A stretch of DNA of 64,000 nt from an uncultured Prevotella sp. (GTDB lineage: Bacteria > Bacteroidota > Bacteroidia > Bacteroidales > Bacteroidaceae), in the NCBI GenBank assembly GCA_934204655.1, contig CAKPZJ010000004.1, positions 75,841 through 139,840 on the forward strand. The letters run 5' to 3'. Shown one piece after another: positions 37,837 through 47,014 of this stretch (its first letter is position 1; each line of letters opens with the position of its first letter). The notes below the pieces were generated by a model. It did no database searches, was not told where the DNA came from, and saw only the letters and a list, made by a program, of their open reading frames with translations. The position numbers and the translations under genes are program-made.

Positions 37837-40770
37837 ATGAAGAAGACTATATTATCTCTCCTTGCCCTGAGTATGGGAGTCCTCTCGGTCTCTGCCCAGG
37901 CCACCTTGGGCTCCGAGTTCCCACTCGCAGGGAGTACCGGCACGGTTACCGTATGTTACGATGGCCACGAGCCCACGCTCATGAAGCGCGTGTCCATGCT
38001 GTTTGCCGACGACGTAAACCGTGTGACCAACCACCGACCCGCTGTGGCCGACATCAGTCAGGGCAAGGTCAAGGCCAAGCGTGCCGTCATCGTGGGCACC
38101 CTTGCCAATGTCTGGATTAAGCGCATGGCGCAAAAGGGCAAGATAGACACCACGGGCCTTACGGGCGCCTGGGAACGCTACCGCATCCAGATAGTCAAGA
38201 AACCGGCCTCCGGAATAGACGAGGCCCTGGTAGTGGCCGGCAGCGACCGCCGTGGAGCCGCCTACGGACTGCTCTCGGTATCGCGCGCCATCGGTGTCAA
38301 TCCCTGGTACTTCTGGGCCGATGCCCCTGTGGCCAAGCGTACTAACGTGGCTGTCAACGTGAAGCCCTTTACCTCGAAAACTCCGAGCGTCAAGTATCGC
38401 GGCATATTCATTAACGACGAGGACTGGGGCCTCTTCCAGTGGGCTAAGCACAATTTTGAGAAAGACCGTGGCAACTTCGGCCCCCGCACTTATGGCGGCA
38501 TCTGCGAGTTGCTGCTCCGTCTCAATGCCAATTATCTCTGTCCCGCCATGCACAACTGCTCGCTGGCTTTCTACAAGGACGCCGAGAACAAAGTGGTCGC
38601 CGACAGCTTTGGCATCGTCATGGGCACCTCCCATTGCGAGCCTCTGTTCCTCAATACGGCTACAGAGTGGGACCGCAAGAAGTTCGGAGAGTGGAATTAT
38701 GTGACCAATAAGCGCGGCATAGACAGCGTGCTGACCGCCAGGGTCAAGGAAACGGCTCCCTACGAGAACGTTTATACCGTGGCGTTACGCGGCCTGCACG
38801 ACGTGGCCATGGCTGGAAGCAACGACTTGGGCGAGCGCAAGGACGTGATGGCTAAGGCTGTCGAGGGACAGCGCCAGATATTGGCCGATGTACTCAAGCG
38901 GCCCGCCAAGGACGTTCCCCAAGCCTTTACTCCTTACAAGGAGGTGCTTGATGTGTACGACCACGGACTCCAGTTGCCTGACGACATCACCCTCATCTGG
39001 CCCGATGACAACTATGGCTACTTCAAGCGTCTGAGCAACCCCACCGAGCAGAAGCGTTCGGGTCGCTCGGGTGTGTATTATCACTCTTCGTATCTGGGCC
39101 GGCCGCATAACTACCTGTGGATGAATACCACCTCGCCCGCCCTGATGTACGAGGAGCTGCGCAAGGCTTACGACTCGACTGCCGACCGTATCTGGCTGCT
39201 CAACGCCGGCGACATTAAGCTCTGCGAGTTTGCTGTTGACTACTTCCTCAACCTCGCCTACGACATTGACGCGTTCGACTACCAGCGTACTGTCAACTAC
39301 CGTACCGAGTGGACGTGCGGTATGTTAGGCAGCCAGTACAAGGGCGACATTGCCGACATCTTCCGCTCTTTCTATGACCTCGCTTTCCAGCGTAAACCCG
39401 AGTGTATGGGCTTTGGCTCTCAGTGGACGAACGACGCTCACGGCCGCGAGGTCAATGTTGATACCGAGTTCTCGCTTACCAACTATGGCGAGGCCCAGCG
39501 CCGTATCGCCGAGTACACCCGCATAGGTGCCAAGGCCGAGCGCATGCTCGCCCAGATGCCTGCCGACAAGCGCGCCTGTTTCTATGAGAACGTGTACTAC
39601 CAGGTTAAGGGCTGTGAGCTGATGAACCGTACCATCCTCTACGGCCAGCGCAACCGTTGGTATGCCTTGCAGCAGCGGGCAGCCACCGATACATGGGCCA
39701 AACTGTCTACCGAGTGCTTCGACAGCCTGGAAACCATTACCAAGCGCTATAATACCATGCTCAATGGCAAGTGGAACCACGTTATTACGATGCGCCAGGA
39801 ACGCACCTCGGCTTACTTTGAGCGTCCGGAACTGCGCAAGGCCACCCTGGTCGATGGCGCCGACATGGCCCTGCTGGCCGAAGACGAGGATGTACTGCGC
39901 GGAGCCAGCAGCTACCACGCCCTGCCCGCCTTCAGCAAGTACCTGCCCACCTCTTATTATATAGAGGTGTTCAACCGCGGCAAGAAGGCGTTCAAGTTTA
40001 CTGCCAAGGCTTCGGCCCCCTGGATTAAGCTGTCTAAGACTGCCGGAACCGTGACCGAGGAGACCCGTCTGCAGGTTTCGGTAGACTGGGCCAAGGCTCC
40101 TGTGGGCGACCGCGTGGCCGGCCAGGTTACGGTGACGGCCGATAACGGTCAGCGCGAGACCGTCCTCGTGTCGCTCTTCAACCCCGCCGCTCCTGCTAAG
40201 AGCGAGCTCAAGGGCGAGTACGTCGAGACCAACGGCTACATAGCCATCCCCGCCGTTGGCTTCCATCGTAAGCAGGAAGCTAAGGACGTCAAGATTTCTG
40301 TCATTGACAACTTCGGTGCCGAAGGCAAGGCCGTGCAGCTTGGCGACCCCGTGGCCACCCAGTGGTACACCAACCGCCGCAGCGCTCCTTATGTCGAGTA
40401 CGATTTCTACTGCTTCACCCAGGGCCCCGTTGACATCTACACTTACGTGTTGCCCACCTTCACGCTCAATAACGACCGCGGCTACGCTGGCCATGAGCGC
40501 ACCAACATCGAGACCCACTACGGCATCACCATCGACAACAGCCGTATCCTTGAGGCTTCTACCTCGTCGTTCGAATATGCCCAAAAGTGGTACGAGAGCG
40601 TCATGCGCAACTGCCGCATCAACAAGACCACCCTTAATGTAATGACTCCCGGTCACCACAAGCTCCGCATCATCTGCGGCGACCCTGGTACCGTTCTCCA
40701 GAAGGTGGTTCTCGACTTTGGCGGTATGAAGCGCTCGTACATGGGCCCTCAGTCTACACAAGTTAAATAA
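37837..40770 (+). CDS. GH115 alpha-glucuronidase, third paralogue without added modules
   Basis: A 977-residue enzyme with signal peptide MKKTILSLLALSMGVLSVSA. The family segments are intact: KYRGIFINDEDWG (D194, E195, D196), PYKEVLDVY with E369 and WPDDN with D390. The last part (about 770-977) is the usual GH115 C-terminal beta region. Unlike the two copies at 4.1-11.2 kb it has no VPYGW repeat module and no sorting-like tail, so it is probably periplasmic. Sequence divergence from the tandem pair (for example IWPDDN against CWVDDN) points to an older split and perhaps another linkage. It lies 31 bases after the ApbE-like gene and 8 bases before a GH130 gene. Confidence 0.93.
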   Translation: MKKTILSLLALSMGVLSVSAQATLGSEFPLAGSTGTVTVCYDGHEPTLMKRVSMLFADDVNRVTNHRPAVADISQGKVKAKRAVIVGTLANVWIKRMAQKGKIDTTGLTGAWERYRIQIVKKPASGIDEALVVAGSDRRGAAYGLLSVSRAIGVNPWYFWADAPVAKRTNVAVNVKPFTSKTPSVKYRGIFINDEDWGLFQWAKHNFEKDRGNFGPRTYGGICELLLRLNANYLCPAMHNCSLAFYKDAENKVVADSFGIVMGTSHCEPLFLNTATEWDRKKFGEWNYVTNKRGIDSVLTARVKETAPYENVYTVALRGLHDVAMAGSNDLGERKDVMAKAVEGQRQILADVLKRPAKDVPQAFTPYKEVLDVYDHGLQLPDDITLIWPDDNYGYFKRLSNPTEQKRSGRSGVYYHSSYLGRPHNYLWMNTTSPALMYEELRKAYDSTADRIWLLNAGDIKLCEFAVDYFLNLAYDIDAFDYQRTVNYRTEWTCGMLGSQYKGDIADIFRSFYDLAFQRKPECMGFGSQWTNDAHGREVNVDTEFSLTNYGEAQRRIAEYTRIGAKAERMLAQMPADKRACFYENVYYQVKGCELMNRTILYGQRNRWYALQQRAATDTWAKLSTECFDSLETITKRYNTMLNGKWNHVITMRQERTSAYFERPELRKATLVDGADMALLAEDEDVLRGASSYHALPAFSKYLPTSYYIEVFNRGKKAFKFTAKASAPWIKLSKTAGTVTEETRLQVSVDWAKAPVGDRVAGQVTVTADNGQRETVLVSLFNPAAPAKSELKGEYVETNGYIAIPAVGFHRKQEAKDVKISVIDNFGAEGKAVQLGDPVATQWYTNRRSAPYVEYDFYCFTQGPVDIYTYVLPTFTLNNDRGYAGHERTNIETHYGITIDNSRILEASTSSFEYAQKWYESVMRNCRINKTTLNVMTPGHHKLRIICGDPGTVLQKVVLDFGGMKRSYMGPQSTQVK

Positions 40771-40778
40771 CCATAACT

Positions 40779-41897
40779 ATGCGAAAATTATCAGCTATAC
40801 TACTGGGCGCGGCGCTGGCCGCCGTGCCCGTGCTGTGCTGGGCTCAGCACACGCCCAACAGTCAGAAGAAGTGGGCCTGGCTCAACTTTGAGCGGCCCGC
40901 GGGAGTCAACCCCGTCATCTCGCCCCGTCCCTCGTCCGTGTTCAACTGCCCTATGCAGGGCCGCCCCATCGGCTGGGAGGAGAGCGAGACCTTTAACCCA
41001 GCTGCCACCATCAAGGGCGACAGTATTATCGTGCTTTATCGTGCCGAGGACAACACCCATCAGGGCATCGGCAGCCGTACCTCGCGCTTAGGCTATGCTG
41101 CCTCGGCCGACGGCATCCACTTCAACCGCCGCCCGCTGCCTGTGTTCTATCCCGACAACGACAGCCAGGCTGCCAACGAGCACCCCGGTGGCTGCGAGGA
41201 TCCCCGCGTGGCCGTTACCGAGGACGGAATGTACGTCATGTTCTATACTCAGTGGAACCACAAGTACGCTCAGCTCGCCGTGGCCACCTCTCGCGACCTG
41301 CAGCACTGGACTAAGCACGGCCCCGTCTTTGGCGACAACAAGCGCTATCCCGGCACTAAGTACACCAAGTCGGCCTCTATCCTTACCAAGATGAAGAATG
41401 GTCGCCAGGTCATTACTAAGCTCAACGGCAAGTACGTGATGTTCTGGGGCGAGTACTTTGTCAATGTGGCCACCTCTGACGACCTCATCCACTGGACTCC
41501 CACGCTCGACGACAAGGGCAATATCCTCAAGGCCATGACCCCGCGCCGTGGCTACTTCGACAGCATGCTCACCGAGTGCGGCCCTCCTGCCCTGCTCACC
41601 AAGAAGGGCATCCTGCTCTTCTACAATGGCAAGAACAGCAAGAGCAACGGCGACCCCAAGTACACGGCTAACGCCTACTGCGCCGGCCAGGCACTCTTCA
41701 GCAGCAAGGACCCTAACAAGCTGCTGGACCGCCTTGACGAACCGTTCTTTAAACCCGAACTCGACTTCGAGAAGAGTGGTCAGTATCCTGCCGGTACTGT
41801 CTTCATCGAGGGCTTAGTGCCTTTCCACGGTTCCTGGTACCTGTACTACGGTTGTGCCGACTCTCGCGTGTCGGTAGCTGTACGCAAGGGCAAGTAG
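40779..41897 (+). CDS. Secreted GH130-family glycosidase
   Basis: A 372-residue five-bladed-propeller enzyme with signal peptide MRKLSAILLGAALAAVPVLC. GH130 landmarks are EHPGGCEDPRVAV with the presumed catalytic aspartate D141, TECGPPALLTKKGILLFYNG and the final YYGCADSRV. The family holds cytosolic mannoside phosphorylases and exported hydrolases of beta-mannosidic linkages; export favours a hydrolase here. It ends the seven-gene operon, 8 bases after GH115, and is followed by a strong terminator. Its presence suggests mannose in the target glycan or a shifted specificity; this cannot be decided from sequence. Confidence 0.88.
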   Translation: MRKLSAILLGAALAAVPVLCWAQHTPNSQKKWAWLNFERPAGVNPVISPRPSSVFNCPMQGRPIGWEESETFNPAATIKGDSIIVLYRAEDNTHQGIGSRTSRLGYAASADGIHFNRRPLPVFYPDNDSQAANEHPGGCEDPRVAVTEDGMYVMFYTQWNHKYAQLAVATSRDLQHWTKHGPVFGDNKRYPGTKYTKSASILTKMKNGRQVITKLNGKYVMFWGEYFVNVATSDDLIHWTPTLDDKGNILKAMTPRRGYFDSMLTECGPPALLTKKGILLFYNGKNSKSNGDPKYTANAYCAGQALFSSKDPNKLLDRLDEPFFKPELDFEKSGQYPAGTVFIEGLVPFHGSWYLYYGCADSRVSVAVRKGK

Positions 41898-41924
41898 CCC
41901 CGTTATCTCTATATCCTAAACAGA

Positions 41925-41966
41925 CGAGGGATGCTGGCATGGAGCCGGCATCCCTCGCTTGTCTTT
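41925..41966 (+). terminator. Terminator of the oxidoreductase/GH115/GH130 operon
   Basis: A 14-bp stem (CGAGGGATGCTGGC with GCCGGCATCCCTCG, one wobble pair) with a 5-nt loop is followed by CTTGTCTTT. It lies between convergent genes and may serve both. Confidence 0.8.
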
Positions 41967-42013
41967 ATACCCTGGCCGTACCCGTGGTTATGGCCGTGGG
42001 TACGGCGGTCTGC

Positions 42014-45000
42014 TTAGTGAGTCACCTTGATACCTTTTATAATATAGGTGCCGTGGCCGTACTGCTGCAACTGTGGGCGGCGGTTGCGTATCTGTGTAGT
42101 ACCTATCAGCTGGCCGCCTATGGTGTACACTGGTACCCCCTCCTCGTCCTGGCTCCATGTGGCGGTGTCTATGCCTGTGGCCATGGCCTCGATGACTATG
42201 CTGGCTGGGCGCTGGGCAGCCACCTCCTTGGGCACCATGTAGGCCCTGAAGGGCTCCACCTCGGCTCCCTCGGCCTGGTAGGCCATCGCGTTGCCGCTGC
42301 CGTTGAGCACGTAGCTGTCCGTCAGGTTCTGGTGCAGCGTAGAGCCCACCATGTCATAGGCATCGGTCATGGCTCGCTGGGCCCGCTGGGCTCTCAGCGT
42401 TACATGGGTAGCCTTGAAGGTCAGTGTGGCTCCCTTCAGCTCGCCCTCGGCCTTGATGACGTAGGGGCGGTCGGCCCCTATCTTGTTGGCCGCTACGAAT
42501 ACAGGCAGGCCATCGGCCCCCGTGCCGCCAAACTCGCTCACGTACAGCCGCTTCTGGTCTATCTGTACGGCCCCCGTGGCCGTGGTGATGGCCGAGGGGG
42601 CAAAGGGCAGCGCCAGTGTCTGCCAGTTGCGTGCCCCCTGCGTGTTGGCTGCCATGGAGCGTGCATAGCTGATGCTGCCCACCTCGATGTCGCACGGCAC
42701 AGCCAGTGCGTAGCCGTCGCTCAGCGTGATGGTGTTAGCATAGTTGCCCTTTACCACGTTCTTCTTGGCTATGTCTGCCGGCACCGTGGCTCCGGCATCC
42801 AGGATGTAGAGCGCGTTGGGGTTAGTCGACGGCTTGATAGTGCTGATGCCGCTCACCCCGCGCATATCTATGGCTGCCGCGTCGCCCGTATCTACCGTGG
42901 CCGATGGCGGAGTGGCCGTGGTGGCTCCCGTTTCATCGTAGAAGATGATGCCGGAACGCTGTGCGCGCGAGTAGATGACATTTGCGTTGTTGTCTACCAC
43001 TGCCTGCTCGCCCTCGTAGAACAGGCGCAGTCCGTAGCGGTAGCCCACGGGCGTATTGGCAAACCCAAAGCGCACCCGGGTTTGCTCCCCGGCAGCCACC
43101 CGTACCGACACCAGCTGCTTGTCTATCACGGTCATGCTGTTGCTACCTGTGACGCCCCGGTACAGCTTTACCACTAAGCGGCCGTCAAAGTCGGCTGTTG
43201 CCTTGTTGTTCAGTATGAGTGTGCCCGTACGCGTGGTGCCATACACCACATTGTTTACTATGTTGTCGTAAGCCACGTAGCCCACCGAGAGGTTGGCCTG
43301 GTTCTGGTCGGTATCGGTTATGGTTACCGTGGTGTGTCCCACGGGTTGGCTGCCGGCTGCGTCCTTGGCTATCCATACATGGTAGGTGCCCGCCGTGGTG
43401 GGTGTAAAGTAGAATGATGCCAGCACCTCGCGGCCTGTGGGCAGGGCCACCTGGGCCGTGCTGGCGGCCGACCCCTTGGCGGTCGATGGGCTGGCCAGGC
43501 AGTACAGCTTGCCGTAATACTCCTTGGCCGTGTTGGTCAGTGTTACCTTGACCAGCTGTTTTACGTTCTTGACCAGGTTGCCCGTCATGGCCCACGACTT
43601 GACGGTTACGGCCGACTGGTCCGCGGGGCCTAAGCTGAGTGTAACCTTGCCCCCCTTTACCACCGCCAGTACATACTCAGTGGCCACCTCGCCACAGGGC
43701 TTCCACGCGGTGGTTCCCAGCGGGGTGTACACAGGCACCAGGTGGTAGGTGCCGTCGGCCAGTCCCTTGATGGTAAACGTGACCGTCCTCTCGTAGTTAG
43801 TGCTCAGCCACAGGGTCGTGCTGCCCAGCGTGCTGAGTGTTCCGTCGGCCTGGGCTATGGCTATGCCACCCTGCTGGATGATGGTGGTGCCCGAGAAGTT
43901 GGTAAAGGTGATGCTCACCGTGTTGCCGCTCACCTTGATATAGCGTGCCGTGGGCCGCGCGGTCACATCGGTGCCGCTATCCACCCCGTCGTTGGGCATA
44001 ATGCCTATCAGGGCCTCCTGCTCGTAGGCATATCCGGAGCCAAAGTTCGTGCTTTCTGCTCCCGGTTCGGCCGAATAGAGCGAGCCTATGCGGAAGAAAC
44101 CGTCGCTCTTGCCGCCCCAGCCCCAGTTAACATGGAAGAGGTCGTCGCTGTCGTAGCCGTCGATGACGAAGGCATGGCCTCCTGAGGGCGAGTTGGCGCG
44201 GTAGCCCACCGGGCGACCCTGGGCCAGCTCGCCGTAGAGCAGGTCGGTCCACTGGCGCTGGCTGTAGCCCCGGCGATACACGTAGTCTATGCGCTCGTCG
44301 TAGCCCAGGTAGTCGCGCAGCAGCGGTTTGCCTAACGTCAGGTTGGCTGCCGACTGGCTGCCGTAGTTCATCTGGACCCCCGTGCCCAGTAGCTGCATCA
44401 GCTGGGCCACCGCCTGCTGCTCCTCGGCCGTGCTGGCACTGGTGTAGGTGTCGGTCATGTGGGCCCAGTCTATGGCCGTGCCGGCCGCCACGCCCTCTAC
44501 GCGTACGTCCTTGCCCCCGCTTGTAAAGGAGTAGGCCGGTATGGCCGCCGTGGTCTTGGCCGGATAGCGGTAGTAAGCCATTATCTGGGCCAGGGTGGTG
44601 GCCACACAGCCCGTCAGTCCCCGCTGTCCGCTCGACGACCCGTTGCTGTTGTTGTACACTGGGCACAGGTTGTTGTAGGGTGCCCGCTGGTTCCACTGGG
44701 TGCTTATCAGCGGGGCCACATAGTGGCGTGCCTGTTGTGCTATGGTAGTCTCGGCTGCTGCCGGAGCCTTCGCCGCGCCCGTCTGGGCCATGGCCTGTAT
44801 CTGGCTGGCGTACACGGCCAGCAGGGCACCCAGTCCGTGCTCCATATCGGTGGTGGTGTAGCTGCCCCGGTCGGTATATCCTAACACCGTTGGGGTGCGG
44901 TCATCGCCCGAGATGATGACAAATCCGCCCCCGTCGGCCACGTCATATATATAATAAGGTGTAGCCTGGCCCGCAGTCGCCCCCTCGCTCGGGGCCTTGG

Positions 45001-45157
45001 CCGGGGCCGATGGGGTGCTCAGTGCCTTGCCCCGCAGGGCCACAAAACGGCTGGCCGCCGTGCGTGCTGTCTGCGGGTCTACGGGTGCGGCCATGGCGGT
45101 GCTACCCAGTAGCACGGCACTGACAATGGTAAGGATGGTGGCTCGTAGCATGTTCAT
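42014..45157 (-). CDS. Large secreted C10-family (streptopain-like) cysteine peptidase
   Basis: A 1047-residue secreted protease. Its signal peptide (MNMLRATILTIVSAVLLGSTAMA) sets the start; a longer frame lacks a leader and crosses the promoter. A prodomain (about 30-130, YYIYDVADGGGFVIISGDDR) precedes the C10 catalytic domain with TGCVATTLAQIM (C184), GGHAFVIDGYD (H328) and FHVNWGWGG. The remaining about 650 residues hold Ig-like modules, an NWQTLALPF module related to that in the first protein of the window, and a sorting-like tail (TGIDTATW, VYTIGG, TYIIKG). Typical C10 peptidases are about 400-500 residues, so more than half is accessory. C10 genes in Bacteroides are often beside inhibitor genes; here a decayed prodomain/serpin locus lies directly upstream. 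The substrate is unknown. Confidence 0.9.
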   Translation of the reverse strand: MNMLRATILTIVSAVLLGSTAMAAPVDPQTARTAASRFVALRGKALSTPSAPAKAPSEGATAGQATPYYIYDVADGGGFVIISGDDRTPTVLGYTDRGSYTTTDMEHGLGALLAVYASQIQAMAQTGAAKAPAAAETTIAQQARHYVAPLISTQWNQRAPYNNLCPVYNNSNGSSSGQRGLTGCVATTLAQIMAYYRYPAKTTAAIPAYSFTSGGKDVRVEGVAAGTAIDWAHMTDTYTSASTAEEQQAVAQLMQLLGTGVQMNYGSQSAANLTLGKPLLRDYLGYDERIDYVYRRGYSQRQWTDLLYGELAQGRPVGYRANSPSGGHAFVIDGYDSDDLFHVNWGWGGKSDGFFRIGSLYSAEPGAESTNFGSGYAYEQEALIGIMPNDGVDSGTDVTARPTARYIKVSGNTVSITFTNFSGTTIIQQGGIAIAQADGTLSTLGSTTLWLSTNYERTVTFTIKGLADGTYHLVPVYTPLGTTAWKPCGEVATEYVLAVVKGGKVTLSLGPADQSAVTVKSWAMTGNLVKNVKQLVKVTLTNTAKEYYGKLYCLASPSTAKGSAASTAQVALPTGREVLASFYFTPTTAGTYHVWIAKDAAGSQPVGHTTVTITDTDQNQANLSVGYVAYDNIVNNVVYGTTRTGTLILNNKATADFDGRLVVKLYRGVTGSNSMTVIDKQLVSVRVAAGEQTRVRFGFANTPVGYRYGLRLFYEGEQAVVDNNANVIYSRAQRSGIIFYDETGATTATPPSATVDTGDAAAIDMRGVSGISTIKPSTNPNALYILDAGATVPADIAKKNVVKGNYANTITLSDGYALAVPCDIEVGSISYARSMAANTQGARNWQTLALPFAPSAITTATGAVQIDQKRLYVSEFGGTGADGLPVFVAANKIGADRPYVIKAEGELKGATLTFKATHVTLRAQRAQRAMTDAYDMVGSTLHQNLTDSYVLNGSGNAMAYQAEGAEVEPFRAYMVPKEVAAQRPASIVIEAMATGIDTATWSQDEEGVPVYTIGGQLIGTTQIRNRRPQLQQYGHGTYIIKGIKVTH

Positions 45158-45243
45158 CTGTATGGTGTCTATTAGAAGGTTTATGGTTCTTATTGGTAGT
45201 AGGCCCGTGACAGGCAGTGTGCCCGCGGCCCTCTTGCTGCTGG

Positions 45244-45251
45244 CAAAGATA
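45244..45251 (-). promoter_or_regulatory. Promoter -7 element of the C10 peptidase gene
   Basis: TATCTTTG on the minus strand, followed by CCAG, fits TAnnTTTG. It gives a leader of about 80 nt. A T8 run lies just upstream, but no clear TTTG at the right spacing. Confidence 0.5.
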
Positions 45252-45339
45252 GCGAAAAAAAACATTCAAGGGACTTGAAATCAAATATTTAACATATTAA
45301 AAAGGCATCCTCAGTCACGGTGGGCTGTAGCGGTATGAT

Positions 45340-45392
45340 AAAAAAAGAGCGGGAGGCCCCTCCCTTGTTAGTGTGGAGAGGCTTCCCGCTTG
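45340..45392 (-). terminator. Minus-strand terminator downstream of the serpin fragment
   Basis: On the minus strand AGCGGGAAGCCTCTCC pairs with GGGAGGGGCCTCCCGCT (few mismatches) and runs into seven T residues. The terminator has survived although the gene upstream is broken. Confidence 0.75.
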
Positions 45393-45418
45393 TAAGCGTG
45401 GTTGCAACTTATGCCGTC

Positions 45419-46088
45419 TTAGGGCTGCATTACCTTGCCCATGAAGAGTATTGCCCCCGTGGTATTCTCGCGGATGGCAAAGATGAACGGGTGGTCGAAC
45501 GCGAGGGTCGGTGTGTATGGGGCTATCAGGTCTTCCATCTTGCTGCCTGCGGCTGAGGCCACCTTGGTACCATTCTCATCGACCTTGATACTTGCGGAAT
45601 GTATTATGGTGCTGAGCTCCAGAGGCTCGCCCGTTGCTATGTAAGGGTAGGTGGCTTTGTTAACGTTAGCCATGTTGAGCGAACTGAGCATGGAGGCAAC
45701 GTCGGTCTGGCTGGATGAGATGGCAAAGCGCGGAAGCATCACCTCGGCTCTGCCGGTGGTCATCTGCTCATGCCAACGCCACCAGTCAGCGTGCTGTATC
45801 AAGCTGTCTAACTGCTCTGGCTGCTTGGGCATGGCTATCATCATGCTGAAGTAGCCCTGGCCGTACGGCAGCTCTACCATCTGCTGTACATCATCAGCGT
45901 AGTAGTTGGCAGCCAGGGTTTGGCTCATGGTCATAACGTTAGTAGACTGGCCCTCGGTGTTGTAGAACGGCTGCTGCTTAGTTACGGCAGGGTCGAAAGG
46001 CGATGCCCATTTGGCATCAAAGTAGTTGGCGCTTACGGTGACGAGCCTGGCCAGCGATGTCAGCAACCCAAAATCGGATGCCTTTATT
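45419..46088 (-). pseudogene. Serpin gene fragment (C-terminal part)
   Basis: About 215 codons encode the C-terminal half of a serpin: TVSANYFDAKWASPFDP (strand 3A), the hinge-like IHSASIKVDENGTKVASAAG and the end DHPFIFAIRENTTGAILFMGKV, which matches the serpin signature. The N-terminal 150-200 residues are missing; upstream the frame meets a stop near 46088 and the DNA joins the C10-prodomain-like remnant. Serpins inhibit serine or cysteine proteases, so an intact ancestor may have protected the cell from the neighbouring C10 peptidase or from host proteases. With its start lost it is unlikely to be functional. Confidence 0.75.
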
Positions 46089-46508
46089 ACTCAAAATGTC
46101 GGCTGCTTTTTTCCCAGTTTCGACAAGGTTCTCTGCCAAGATGGTCGGCATGCGCTTATCTACTGAGTATAGCCTCCAGCCTTTCTGATAGTTGACCAAA
46201 TACATAATGGTATCATTATTGTAGATGACTGGCTCTATACTATTTATAGTGGGAGTGGCATTTCTTGTAACTTACTTGTCTGCTGATATGGCTTGCAAAT
46301 CGGTCAACGTAACCTTAAATGTATTTCTCAGTGGTTGCCCATTAACGGGAACTGCAGATACTTTGAACTTGACTTTAGATACAAAAGCCTTGGCTTCTTG
46401 GAGCTTGCTCTCGTTTAATTTGCCAAATTCTTCAGTGTCTGTTATGACACTACTGCACGATGCCAATAATGTTGCGGCTGTTAAAACAGGAAGGATAAAT
46501 CTGTTCAT
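46017..46508 (-). pseudogene. Broken lipoprotein with C10-prodomain-like region (in-frame stop)
   Basis: The frame begins with a lipoprotein leader (MNRFILPVLTAATLLASCSS, lipobox LASC) and runs to a TAA at 46272. It then continues in the same frame without another stop to 46017: VTRNATPTINSIEPVI, then MYLVNYQKGWRLYSVDKRMP. The second part resembles C10 prodomains (compare YIYDVADGGGFVIISGDDR in the neighbour). The last about 25 codons read serpin DNA out of frame. The picture is a C10-like gene with a nonsense codon, truncated by fusion to a serpin fragment. The first 78 codons could still make a small lipoprotein. Confidence 0.6.
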
Positions 46509-46670
46509 AGGTTTTGAAGTTTATAGATATGCCTGCTCTTATGGATTTTCGGTTTCTCCCCTTTGGTCAGTGTGGTCTGTGTGATTGGTATTTACACATT
46601 AGTGATGGCAGTAGGTTTTATAAATCCCTGTTTCCCCATATAAGATAGATGCAGGGATAATAGAGCCGTT

Positions 46671-46744
46671 TGGTCTTTACGTTTTCCGGAGCCGTCATTA
46701 GCGAGTTGGGGGCCGTCTTTAGAAGTCAGAAGGTCGGTCTTTTC
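46671..46744 (-). repeat. Dispersed palindromic element R1, core copy D
   Basis: Read on the minus strand: AGACCGACCTTCTGACTTCT, then AAAGACGGCCCCC, a second GACGGCTCCGG unit and GTAAAGACC. It matches the cores at 20155 and 32156 but lacks their outer flanks. No gene is supported between 46509 and 47014; this element, an R2 arm and a terminator fill the stretch. Confidence 0.75.
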
Positions 46745-46830
46745 GTTTTCCGCGGTCATGTTGGGTAAAGCCATGGCTGATATAGGGTGGGTCATGGCGG
46801 TCTCTGAGGATTAGGCGAGAACTTCGCAAG

Positions 46831-46882
46831 CAGCGCGCGCTATAGGCGCAGCAGTATAAAGACTGGGGCAGCGCCCTGTGTA
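46831..46882 (+). repeat. Dispersed repeat R2, diverged single arm
   Basis: CAGCGCGCGCTATAGGCGCA then GCAGTATAAAGACTGGGGCA matches the arms of the inverted repeat at 11285-11640 with a few changes. No inverted partner is present nearby. Confidence 0.7.
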
Positions 46883-46935
46883 TAGTCCCTACGCGAGCAA
46901 CGCTGTCAAGGGTGCTTGTCTTGCTTGTAAATAGG

Positions 46936-46992
46936 ATGAAAAAGAACATCCCCATAGACGCGGCGATGGGGTGTGGCGCGTCTATGGGGATG
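46936..46992 (-). terminator. Terminator of the trpS-tsaB minus-strand cluster
   Basis: A perfect 16-bp stem on the minus strand (CATCCCCATAGACGCG with CGCGTCTATGGGGATG) is followed by TTCTTTTT. It lies 22 bases after the trpS stop. Confidence 0.88.
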
Positions 46993-47014
46993 GATAGTGG
47001 GGTAGGGGCAGCGG

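Noticed and set aside
39325..40761. 478-codon minus-strand frame opposite the third GH115
   Set aside because: Shadow of a well-supported GH115 gene.
41852..43177. 441-codon plus-strand frame over the end of the C10 peptidase
   Set aside because: It is antisense to the peptidase C-terminal modules, crosses the terminator of the GH130 operon and has no recognisable protein features.
45158..45265. N-terminal extension of the C10 peptidase
   Set aside because: It overlaps the promoter -7 element and precedes a clear signal peptide.
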